From CAVUPF01 sp963777915 (GTDB taxonomy: Bacteria; Actinomycetota; Thermoleophilia; Solirubrobacterales; 70-9), in contig CAVZSH010000010.1 of assembly GCA_963777915.1 (NCBI GenBank), forward strand, positions 1 through 41,035: a stretch of 41,035 nt of DNA, in the 5' to 3' direction. The notes beneath the pieces are model-generated. The model made no database searches, was not told where the DNA came from, and saw only the letters and a list, made by a program, of their open reading frames with translations. This document shows positions 1-6,124 of this stretch, piece after piece; position 1 is the first letter of the stretch, and each line of letters begins with the position of its first letter. A program made the translations under genes and the position numbers.

Positions 1-43
1 TAGCCAGTCTGAAAGCCCAAAAACCTGCGGTTGAAGCGAACTG

Positions 44-64
44 TGCGCCAGTGAATGCGCCAGT
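44..64 (+). repeat. Paired TGCGCCAGT direct repeat, copy A
   Basis: TGCGCCAGT occurs at 44-52 and 56-64, a 12-bp period. The same pair occurs at 2662-2681 (inverted) and 7748-7767. All three copies share an extra TG before the first unit and a G after it. Short direct repeats of this size near an integrase and near element ends are typical of arm-type recombinase sites; an operator function for the XRE protein is the alternative. Confidence 0.6.
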
Positions 65-122
65 TGTCCGGGTTGATCGACAGACTTAGCGGGTCGAGCG
101 CCAATCAGACAAGCCAGGCAGC

Positions 123-866
123 GTGTCCGCGCCGCACCTGCGCGAAGCGACCGATGAGTTCAACGCCCTGCTAGCAAGCCGACTGCCGCTGGCTTTTCTT
201 GAGGGCAAGTGGTCCTTTGCCGCTGCCGGGTTGCTAGCGCGAATGGGGAGGCTCCTGGACTCTCTGGCGCTGCTTGTCGAGTCGGGCAGGAACGCTGACG
301 GCCAGGTTTTGCTGCGCGTGATCTATGAGCACGCCACGACCTTCTGCTGGCTCGGAATTGATCCAGCAGCGAACGTCGAGACATGGAAAGAATGGAGCCG
401 GTGGCGCTCCGTAAAGCTGCACAACGATGCGAAGGACTTTGGCATCGAGGTCCTAACGGATCGGGAACTTGCTGCAATGGAGCCAAACTCGGAACCTCGC
501 TCCTTGCCCCAACTTGCCGAAGAAGTTGACGCCTACTGGTCGAGCCAGTCTGCCGCTTTTCGTAGGCCGCCGAAAAGGAAGCGACACCCCCTGACATTCA
601 GAGGGCTCTACACGGCTATCTATCGCAAGGGCAGCAGTCTGATTCACACAACCGAGGCAGGGCTAAGCCGTCAAGCCAAGGGCACCGCGAGTCAATACCT
701 GGTGGTCATGGAGGAACAACCGCCGGGAAACCCGGATATCCCAGCTATAGCGATTCCCCTTTCCGGGTTCATGCTAATCGTCTATCACCATCACTTCGGT
801 TGGCCTCCCGATGAGGTCGTGCGGGGAATCACAGAGGGGGTGGCTCCAGAAATCGTGTCCCGATAG
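123..866 (+). CDS. DUF5677-like hypothetical protein
   Basis: This is a 247-residue, mostly helical soluble protein starting at GTG; the ribosome binding site is weak. The arrangement resembles the DUF5677 family: a helical block with a conserved-looking R-x3-E-H (around residues 65-70), then a Tyr-Arg followed by His within about seven residues (Y167, R168, H175). That last spacing recalls the R-x4-6-H motif of HEPN nucleases, but no activity can be claimed from it. DUF5677 proteins are often found on mobile elements and have no settled function. The gene is the first on the island's plus strand and precedes two mini-protein genes. Codon use is less GC-biased than in the chromosomal genes to the right, as expected for transferred DNA. 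Confidence 0.6.
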   Translation: MSAPHLREATDEFNALLASRLPLAFLEGKWSFAAAGLLARMGRLLDSLALLVESGRNADGQVLLRVIYEHATTFCWLGIDPAANVETWKEWSRWRSVKLHNDAKDFGIEVLTDRELAAMEPNSEPRSLPQLAEEVDAYWSSQSAAFRRPPKRKRHPLTFRGLYTAIYRKGSSLIHTTEAGLSRQAKGTASQYLVVMEEQPPGNPDIPAIAIPLSGFMLIVYHHHFGWPPDEVVRGITEGVAPEIVSR

Positions 867-901
867 GCTGCTCCTCGCAAATCGACTAGCCAGGAGGGGA
901 A

Positions 902-1099
902 ATGCCAACGACGATTACTTCGGAGGACAGGGTCCACAATGAGACTAAGCGGACGGCTCAGGAGGCTCCAAACGAGGTCATCGAAGCGATCAACGTAGCG
1001 CTCAGTACCCAACAAAAGTTTGTCCCGTTCACGGATTCGGACGGCAAGACTTTCAGCGTTGAGGCTTCGAGTGTGGTCGATATAGCGGAGGCCGCGTAG
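902..1099 (+). CDS. Small hypothetical protein, paralogue of the next gene
   Basis: A 65-residue protein with a strong ribosome binding site (AGGAGGGG, four bases before ATG) and therefore a confident start. After a polar N-terminus it reads as one helix (around EVIEAINVAL) followed by beta-strand-like segments (KFVPFTDSDGKTFSVEAS). It shares this layout with the product of 1127-1330: an acidic helix ending in AL, a short loop, K-F, then a strand pair and a V-x-x-I/Y-E ending. The two are probably diverged duplicates. No function is recognised. It is translated in the same direction as the DUF5677-like gene and could be cotranscribed with it. Confidence 0.6.
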   Translation: MPTTITSEDRVHNETKRTAQEAPNEVIEAINVALSTQQKFVPFTDSDGKTFSVEASSVVDIAEAA

Positions 1100-1126
1100 T
1101 TGTAACGGTCGTTAGACTGATCACCC

Positions 1127-1330
1127 GTGGCGACCGAAATCTACCTCATAAGCGGCAAAGGCGTGCCAGTCAGGCAGAGCGCGAGCGAGGTAGAAGACTT
1201 GCTCAATCAAGCCCTATCCGGGGGTAAAGCGGCCAAGTTCACGCTTAGCAGTTATGAGAAGCCTGTCTATATCCGGCCGGATACTGTCAGCCACTGGTAC
1301 GAGATCGAATATAGCGCCGCGTCGTCCTGA
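1127..1330 (+). CDS. Small hypothetical protein, paralogue of the previous gene
   Basis: A 67-residue protein starting at GTG 27 bp after the preceding stop; no strong ribosome binding site is seen, so translation may depend on the upstream gene. The pattern is EVEDLLNQAL, a Gly/Lys loop, AKFTLSS, a Tyr/Pro strand and a W-Y-E-I-E end, matching the layout of the 902-1099 product. It ends one base before the convergent integrase stop codon (1332). The small beta-rich fold might be a DNA- or protein-binding accessory of the island, but this is unsupported beyond position and size. Confidence 0.5.
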   Translation: MATEIYLISGKGVPVRQSASEVEDLLNQALSGGKAAKFTLSSYEKPVYIRPDTVSHWYEIEYSAASS

Positions 1331-1331
1331 T

Positions 1332-2537
1332 TCAGACCGGCTGCGGCGCCCCCTGCTTCACTGTCCTCGCCACATGCTCGGCCTGCTCACGCTGTGCCGT
1401 CAGGTAGCTATCGAGGAGCTGCGCTGCCTCAGCCTCGGTGCCCGGCATCAGGTGGCCGTAGCGGTCGAGCGTGATGCTGATATTGGCATGGCCCATGAAT
1501 GTGCTGAGCGCCTTCGCGTTGACGCCCGCCGCGATCATCAGCGAGGCGAACGTGTGACGGCACTCATGGAGGGTGATGCGCTCAAGCTGGGCGCTCTCCC
1601 ACGTAGCGTCGGCTCGCCGCGTCACCGCTCCGGGGTCGAAGACTCGATCAGCGTCGCGGCCGAAGACGAAGCCGTCTCCGCGTTCAGTGAGCAACCTGTG
1701 ATCCACAAGGTAGTCGCGCAGGGCAGGAATGATCGGAACGCGGCGGCGACCAGAGCGAGTCTTGAGGTTGATCTCGCCCTCTTGCTCATCCCAGCCGTGG
1801 CGGACGTGGATAACCCCCGTGGCGAGGTCTACGGCTTTCCAGAGCAGCGCCATCAGCTCGCCACGCCGAAGGCCCGCATACAGCGCCGTCGCCCACAGGG
1901 CGCGGTCGCACTCTGGAGCGGCGTCGATCAGGGCACCGGCCTCGGCTGGCGTGGCGAAGCGCTCCCGACGCGCATCTGAGGAGGGCAAATCGACGTTTGA
2001 GCAAGGGTTGACTACCAGTTCTCCCCGAGCGATGGCCCGCTTGTAGATTGCTCGGAGCGGTAGCAGCGTGACCTGCACGGTGGATGCGGCCAGGTGCATC
2101 GCTATCAGGCGCTCTACGAAATCCTGTAGGTCCGGTCGGCTCAGGTCGACCAGGCGAACGGCGCCGAACTCTGGCAGCACCCGACGGCGCATCGCTTTCT
2201 CATAACTGCGCAGCGATGAGGGCTTGTAGCGCTCGCCTGAGCGGTTACGAACAGTGCCGGCCAGCGCGGCCTCATGCCAGATTTGCCACGCCTGTTCAAT
2301 CGTGATCGGCTTCGGGGCGCGCATGACACCGCTGGAGAGCTGCTTCACGGCGTCAGCTCGCCACAGCTTCGCCTCGGCGAGGCGCGGGAACGTCTTGCGG
2401 ATCTTCTTGCCGTCGCGCTTGGAAAAGACCCACGCCTCATAGGCGGGAGTACAGTTGCATCGACCGCCCTCGTGGATTGAGCAGGTGCGGCGGTGGCGAG
2501 CGCGGATGCCAGGTGTGCGGTTACGCTGGGCGTGCAT
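1332..2537 (-). CDS. Tyrosine-type site-specific integrase
   Basis: A 401-residue tyrosine recombinase that integrates and excises the island. The open frame extends upstream to 2789, but the start at 2537 is preferred because AGGAGG lies 11 bases before this ATG and the upstream part contains the paired repeat at 2662-2681. The N-terminus has a Cys/His-rich arm-binding region (around residues 10-45, C-x4-H and C-x-C followed by Y-E-A-W-V), common in actinobacterial integrases. A SAM-like core-binding domain follows (about 75-170), then the catalytic domain with all expected residues: R224 (AGLRRGEL), K259, H324 and R327 (HECRH), H350 (GHANI) and nucleophile Y359 (LDRYGH). The gene appears intact and ends convergently with the mini-protein gene. 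Confidence 0.93.
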   Translation of the reverse strand: MHAQRNRTPGIRARHRRTCSIHEGGRCNCTPAYEAWVFSKRDGKKIRKTFPRLAEAKLWRADAVKQLSSGVMRAPKPITIEQAWQIWHEAALAGTVRNRSGERYKPSSLRSYEKAMRRRVLPEFGAVRLVDLSRPDLQDFVERLIAMHLAASTVQVTLLPLRAIYKRAIARGELVVNPCSNVDLPSSDARRERFATPAEAGALIDAAPECDRALWATALYAGLRRGELMALLWKAVDLATGVIHVRHGWDEQEGEINLKTRSGRRRVPIIPALRDYLVDHRLLTERGDGFVFGRDADRVFDPGAVTRRADATWESAQLERITLHECRHTFASLMIAAGVNAKALSTFMGHANISITLDRYGHLMPGTEAEAAQLLDSYLTAQREQAEHVARTVKQGAPQPV

Positions 2538-2661
2538 GGGAGCTTCTACCTCCTGTGCCATGCCCCCGGACGTGTCTGCGTCGCGGGGGCGTTTTGTTGG
2601 TCCCCCGATTCTACTCCTCGCTCCATTCATCCCCCGATCAGGCACGGCGCGACCTCCGGAG

Positions 2662-2681
2662 ACTGGCGCATCACTGGCGCA
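2662..2681 (-). repeat. Paired TGCGCCAGT direct repeat, copy B
   Basis: On the minus strand TGCGCCAGT appears twice with an 11-bp period (2673-2681 and 2662-2670). It lies in the 206-bp gap between the excisionase-like gene and the integrase start, where an attachment-site arm or integrase operator would be expected. Confidence 0.6.
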
Positions 2682-2743
2682 CACGCTCGGAAACCCCCAT
2701 TCCAGAGCGGTCTGTGAAGCACCCCAGATGTACACAATCCGCT

Positions 2744-2968
2744 TCACGCCACGTCCTTGAGCGTCCGGCTTGCGCTTCGCTCCAGCCAACGCTCAAGTTC
2801 GGCGACGCTGACGAGCTTCTTGCGACCTCGCCGCACCCAACGCAGGTCGGCGGCGATGTGCTCGTCGAGGTAGTCCATGCTCACCCCAAGGGCCTCGGCA
2901 GCCTCAGACTTCGACATCGCGAGTCGAGGCACGGGCGCTCGTGGGCTGCGTGGCAAGGCGGCAGTCAC
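2744..2968 (-). CDS. Excisionase-like helix-turn-helix protein
   Basis: A 74-residue DNA-binding protein of the MerR/AlpA-like HTH_17 type used by many elements as recombination directionality factor. Residues about 17-70 show the typical pattern: MSKSEAAEALGVS (first helix and turn), an I-x-x-D-L-x-x-V-R-R-G strand/wing region, then LVSVAELERWLE. The start is set at GTG 2968, whose GTG overlaps the TGA of the 31-residue ORF (GTGA), implying translational coupling; ATG 2917 is the fallback. It lies just upstream of the integrase on the same strand, the usual Xis-Int order. Confidence 0.75.
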   Translation of the reverse strand: MTAALPRSPRAPVPRLAMSKSEAAEALGVSMDYLDEHIAADLRWVRRGRKKLVSVAELERWLERSASRTLKDVA

Positions 2969-3060
2969 TGCGCGGCCCGCTCGGATAGCTCGAAGTCGTG
3001 AGGAGGCGCATAGCCGAACGTGTCCAGCCAGCGCTCGACAGCGCGCACGATGGTCGTCAT
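2965..3060 (-). CDS. 31-residue ORF coupled to the excisionase-like gene
   Basis: An ATG-started frame of 31 codons whose TGA (2967-2965) overlaps the GTG start of the downstream HTH gene. The peptide is MTTIVRAVERWLDTFGYAPP followed by an acidic helix, amphipathic in character, with GC-rich third positions. It is too short for usual gene finders. It could be a genuine mini-protein or a leader whose translation controls the directionality factor. No homologue is recognised. Confidence 0.45.
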   Translation of the reverse strand: MTTIVRAVERWLDTFGYAPPHDFELSERAAQ

Positions 3061-3180
3061 GTCCTCGCACCTAGCAATCTGCTCAATCCACTCGGCACAA
3101 AGGCCAGTACGAGCGCAGTAATGGTGACGCCCCCTCGAAATCCTGCTCCCGGAGGGTTCGAGGAAAACGGCTGATCGGAG

Positions 3181-3361
3181 GCGTACTGCCCCGCTTAGAG
3201 CGGGGCAGTACGCCGATGCAAGTTTCTCGTCCCGTTGGGACTGAGGAATCCGTTTGCCATCGGCACGGAGTCTCGAACGCTCCCAGGTGCAGCTTTACAG
3301 CGCAGCCGTCTTCACGGCCTCGACTCCGCCTGTCCCCACCGAAGTGGGCTGCGACGGGACA
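3181..3361. ncRNA. Highly structured region, candidate ncRNA or decayed IS200/IS605 end
   Basis: The 830-bp gap between the excisionase block and the recombinase-like gene holds successive complementary segments. There is a perfect 15-bp stem with a 3-base loop (3181-3195 with 3199-3213). GCCGATG 3212-3218 pairs with CATCGGC 3258-3264 around an inner GTCCC/GGGAC hairpin. CGGAGTC 3266-3272 pairs with GACTCCG 3322-3328 around the GCCGT/ACGGC hairpin at 3305-3318. A CCCAC/GTGGG hairpin lies near 3335-3348. On the minus strand, a terminal C-rich/G-rich hairpin after a structured tract resembles right ends (omega RNA region) of TnpB elements; on the plus strand an IscB/HEARO-like RNA is possible. 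No intact TnpB or IscB is present. Confidence 0.35.
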
Positions 3362-3483
3362 AAATCTGGGATGGAAAAGACCCCCCATCTGACGGTTGTG
3401 TCCCCCTGCGGGTTGGTGCTCCCTCTTGCGGAAGGCGACGACGAGAATCGCGTCCCTGCGCATCATGTTTGTCACGCTCAGGA

Positions 3484-3675
3484 CTACGCACCCTTCTTTC
3501 GGTAGTGAAGTTGTTGCCTGCTGCGCGCCTGCGTGATTGGCGTCGGAAGGTCCACTGTGTAGTCGCGGCGATCATCCGGCCTGAGCCCCGCTTCTCGCTC
3601 CCGCTGTGAAAGCGTCTTCGCCTGTTTCCGACTGGGCCGCAGTCGCCGTTTGTGGTATCGGCCGGACTTACCCAT
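3484..3675 (-). CDS. Possible small basic protein
   Basis: A 63-residue open frame on the same strand as the recombinase-like gene upstream and the excisionase block downstream. It is very basic (many Arg/Lys, starting MGKSGRYHKRRLRPSRKQAK) and has moderately GC-rich third positions. No ribosome binding site is obvious, and two overlapping frames are also open, so it may be chance. If real it would be a nucleic-acid-binding mini-protein of the island; it could equally be remnant sequence of the element suggested by the structured tract next to it. Confidence 0.25.
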   Translation of the reverse strand: MGKSGRYHKRRLRPSRKQAKTLSQREREAGLRPDDRRDYTVDLPTPITQARSRQQLHYRKKGA

Positions 3676-3902
3676 GACAACCCAGGGTCATTGACGTCGA
3701 TTTCTTGGGTCGGCTTGTCGGGCAGTAGTAGACGGCTGGCCTTCGACGCCGATTAGAAGCTAATTTGCGCACACCTCTAATGTACGAGCGCAAACCTAGT
3801 TCAGCGCGAACTCGACCGAAGTTGACGATTTCGGAGCGACTTTCGGCGCGAGCTAGAACACCGCGAGAGTGCGTTTGTGCGACTTTTGAGGGCTGGGGAC
3901 GC

Positions 3903-4898
3903 CTACGCAGCCGGAGCCAGGGCGTCCGCAAATGTCCCTTGGAGGCGCTTCACCCGCCGCTCTAAGTCAACTTTGATCGTTTCCCCGAAGGGCAGCGTGT
4001 CCCCGAGCGTCGCTTGGCCCAGAAGCCTCTGAACCTCCCACAGCGTCATCCCGGCCTTCAGCCAGCCGATCCCGCAAGTGTGGCGCAGGCGGCGATAGCT
4101 CAGCTCTGGCGCGACGTAGCTGGGGAGCAGCTTCGCGAAGGCATCCGGCTTGATCGGCTCGCGCGCCGTCTTCTCTGCCCACAGGTTTAGCCACGGGCGC
4201 TCGTGATCCACGCCGATGCAGGTGCGGAACTCGATCCACTCCTTCACAGGCGCGCGCGCGGCGTCGGTGTAAGGAACCTTGTGATGGGGGTCGTTCTGCC
4301 CCTCACCGTGCCGCACGACGATGTAGGCATTGTCGTAGTGCATGTCGTCGAGGTGCAGCGAGAAAATCTCCCCGCGCCGGAGCCCACAATTCAGCGCTAG
4401 AGAAATTATGGCGTCGAGTTGTAAACGAATTGCGTGCTTGCGAATACGCGCATACGGGGTGATTTCTTTTCTCCACCGATGGGCAAATCTCACTGCTCTT
4501 GGATCATCCATCAGCGGCCAGCGCACATTTATCGCCTCGCGAAACTTTCGCAGCTCCTTCGATGAATATGGTTCAGGGTGGATGCGACTGGTCGCACCGT
4601 CGGGAGTTGGGACCGACCGCACCGACAGAAAAGTATCCGCGGAGACGTGGTGCATTTCATAGGCCCACGAAAAAAACGACAGTGCCATCTGTCGCTCTTT
4701 CCTCAGTGTGTTCGGCGCGTAGCCGTCACTGCTTCGTTTGGAGAGATACGCAGCGAGGTCTGGGCCTTCGGCGTCATGAAGTGATAGCGGAGCGAGGAAG
4801 GCGTCGAGCTGGCAGAGCACCCGCAGGTGATCGCGCTTGCGCGCCTCCGTGATGCCTCTTGCATCGAGAGTGGCCTCGAAGTCGTCTAGCAGCGCCAT
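3903..4898 (-). CDS. Tyrosine-recombinase-like protein with lost catalytic residues
   Basis: A 331-residue protein with a SAM-like N-terminal domain (about 5-95, N-T-L-R-K-E-R) and a tyrosine-recombinase catalytic fold (about 110-320). The first catalytic Arg is kept (R174 in CGLRRGE), K207 and R272 (RLRHT) are plausible, but the box II His is Arg (R269), the second His is Gln (Q295 in LLGQATLGDT) and the nucleophilic Tyr aligns with Phe (F304). Known recombinases need the Tyr, so this protein probably binds DNA without cutting, perhaps as an architectural or regulatory factor. The frame is intact, which argues for selection. It follows the XRE gene by 53 bp on the same strand. A mis-set alignment of the last box is the main alternative. 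Confidence 0.8.
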   Translation of the reverse strand: MALLDDFEATLDARGITEARKRDHLRVLCQLDAFLAPLSLHDAEGPDLAAYLSKRSSDGYAPNTLRKERQMALSFFSWAYEMHHVSADTFLSVRSVPTPDGATSRIHPEPYSSKELRKFREAINVRWPLMDDPRAVRFAHRWRKEITPYARIRKHAIRLQLDAIISLALNCGLRRGEIFSLHLDDMHYDNAYIVVRHGEGQNDPHHKVPYTDAARAPVKEWIEFRTCIGVDHERPWLNLWAEKTAREPIKPDAFAKLLPSYVAPELSYRRLRHTCGIGWLKAGMTLWEVQRLLGQATLGDTLPFGETIKVDLERRVKRLQGTFADALAPAA

Positions 4899-4900
4899 CG

Positions 4901-4915
4901 CTTACGAATAGTAAG
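4901..4915. promoter_or_regulatory. Short inverted repeat before the recombinase-like gene
   Basis: CTTAC, five bases, GTAAG: a perfect 5-bp inverted repeat two bases upstream of the ATG at 4898. It is AT-rich against its surroundings. It could be a half-site pair for the neighbouring XRE repressor or a small hairpin near the ribosome binding site. Confidence 0.3.
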
Positions 4916-4951
4916 TTGCCTGTCGGTCGGATCGACAGATGCGTTGGATGG

Positions 4952-5194
4952 TCAGGGCTGGGGCTTGATCTGTTCGGCCCGCCCGAAAAGCTCGCTCAAC
5001 GAGATCCCCAGCGCATCGGCCAACTTGGCAACATTCAGGACACTTGGGCTTCGCTCGCCGCGCTCGATCCCGCCGATGTAGTTTCTGTGGATGCCCGTCT
5101 CAAGGCTCAGTTGCTCTTGGGATAGGCCACGTTCAGCGCGAAGGGCACGGAGCGCCGACCCCAAGCTATGTAGGACACGATCGGGCTGCGGCAT
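4952..5194 (-). CDS. XRE-family transcriptional repressor
   Basis: An 80-residue Cro/C1-type helix-turn-helix protein occupying nearly its full length (about 10-70): LGSALRALRAERGLSQEQLS, T-G-I-H-R-N-Y-I-G-G-I-E-R-G recognition helix, then S-V-L-N-V-A-K-L-A-D-A-L-G-I-S-L-S-E-L-F. It has no added sensor domain. It probably controls island genes, including its own operon with the recombinase-like gene 53 bp downstream. This is the first gene of the minus-strand run that continues to the excisionase and integrase, so it may act as the maintenance switch. Confidence 0.9.
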   Translation of the reverse strand: MPQPDRVLHSLGSALRALRAERGLSQEQLSLETGIHRNYIGGIERGERSPSVLNVAKLADALGISLSELFGRAEQIKPQP

Positions 5195-5317
5195 GGCCGC
5201 GACGGTTTCAGGCGCGGCAGAATAGCTCTACAGCCTGAGCGTGTTCCTGCCGATATGGCTTGCATGAGGTCGAACGAGAGCCAGTCGCAAGCTACGCCCC
5301 CACTCGAAAGCGGTTGA

Positions 5318-5455
5318 ATGAACTGGCGCTGGATCGTCGGTGCGCTGCTGCTCTACCTGATCGGTCGCTTGCTCTGGGGCATAGTCGATCCGTCTTCAAT
5401 GGCAGGAGCGCATAGCACGACGATGGAACTGTTTTGCTCCGGGTGTCAACGATGA
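5318..5455 (+). CDS. 45-residue membrane mini-protein
   Basis: A short frame from ATG 5318 to TGA 5455. The N-terminus is a single membrane segment (WIVGALLLYLIGRLLWGIV), then a Ser/Thr-rich stretch and a terminal C-S-G-C pair followed by Q-R. It lies between the XRE gene and a DUF2510 membrane gene, transcribed with the latter. One transmembrane helix plus a CxxC end suggests metal or disulfide chemistry at the membrane, but nothing more specific can be said. The ribosome binding site is weak (GAAAGCGG). Confidence 0.45.
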   Translation: MNWRWIVGALLLYLIGRLLWGIVDPSSMAGAHSTTMELFCSGCQR

Positions 5456-5496
5456 TCCATCCGACCATCCCAAGGACGACCTCTGAGGCTTAGGTC

Positions 5497-5829
5497 ATGA
5501 GTGTGCCGCCTTCGACTCCCTCACCGCAATCGCCGATCGCAGGCTGGTATTCCAACCCGGACGGGATGGGGCTGCGCTGGTGGGACGGCGAGCGGTGGAC
5601 CGAGCATGTCCATCCACCAGTCCAAGTCGAGAAGCCTGAGCCTAACTACACCAAGATGCTCGTGATTCTCCTTGTTGCTGTGGGAATGATCTTCGGAGTA
5701 GTCAAGCTGGAGGAAGCGGGAGTTCAGGCGCACGAAGAAGAACAGACGCGCATCGAACACCCCTTCGTGCCTCGCAGCGCGCGTGAACGCACCGAACAGC
5801 TCGAATGCCTTAAGAGCGGCGAATGCTGA
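5497..5829 (+). CDS. DUF2510-domain single-pass membrane protein
   Basis: A 110-residue protein. Residues about 13-40 form a DUF2510 module (P-I-A-G-W-Y-S-N-P-D-G then RWWDGERWTEH), a short Trp-rich motif found at termini of many actinobacterial membrane proteins and thought to mediate interaction. One transmembrane helix follows (about 52-68, MLVILLVAVGMIFGVV), then a charged coiled-coil-like tail ending in C-L-K-S-G-E-C. This topology puts the DUF2510 module in the cytoplasm if the helix runs N-in. Function unknown; it may be cotranscribed with the 45-residue membrane protein upstream. Confidence 0.75.
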   Translation: MSVPPSTPSPQSPIAGWYSNPDGMGLRWWDGERWTEHVHPPVQVEKPEPNYTKMLVILLVAVGMIFGVVKLEEAGVQAHEEEQTRIEHPFVPRSARERTEQLECLKSGEC

Positions 5830-6124
5830 CCGTCCTCGACTGCCTGCACGTAGATCACTCGCCTTCCGACGTTCCGCGTCCAGAGATTTCAATCTCGACA
5901 TTGTGTTGGAGCGCTGGCTGGACCGTTCTATGAAGGTCGAGTTTGACGATCCGGCCGTCGCGAGGATGCCATTTTTCTGATCGGGGTGCTCCTGCCAAGC
6001 AGGGAATCCAGCGAGTCGAATCGCAGGGCACTCCGTGCGGCCGTTTTCATACCCCGGGCTTATCGAGGGGAAGTGACTAGGCAGTCACTTTGTGACTCCT
6101 TCCCCCTTGGATTAGCCGATTTCC
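5830..6124. other. Intergenic region between convergent genes
   Basis: About 295 bp with no supportable gene. It contains one clear inverted repeat (6071-6090), listed separately. It separates the plus-strand DUF2510 gene from the convergent HEPN-like gene. Confidence 0.6.
6071..6090. terminator. 8-bp perfect inverted repeat between convergent genes
   Basis: AAGTGACT, four bases, AGTCACTT. The sequence GTGACT recurs at 6092-6097. It lies 35 bp past the stop codon of the HEPN-like gene (6125, minus strand) and may end transcription, although no clear T-run follows on either strand. Confidence 0.35.

Noticed and set aside
2538..2789. N-terminal extension of the integrase frame to 2789
   Set aside because: The extension is Arg/Pro/Gly-rich without domain character, overlaps the excisionase end and repeat copy B, and a strong ribosome binding site favours ATG 2537.
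3181..3264. CRISPR repeat or array
   Set aside because: The stems are not repeated at regular spacing and no cas genes are present.
3083..3475. 130-codon minus-strand frame through the structured tract
   Set aside because: It runs through all the perfect hairpins, has no ribosome binding site and no protein-like pattern; it is explained better by the RNA-like or element-end sequence.
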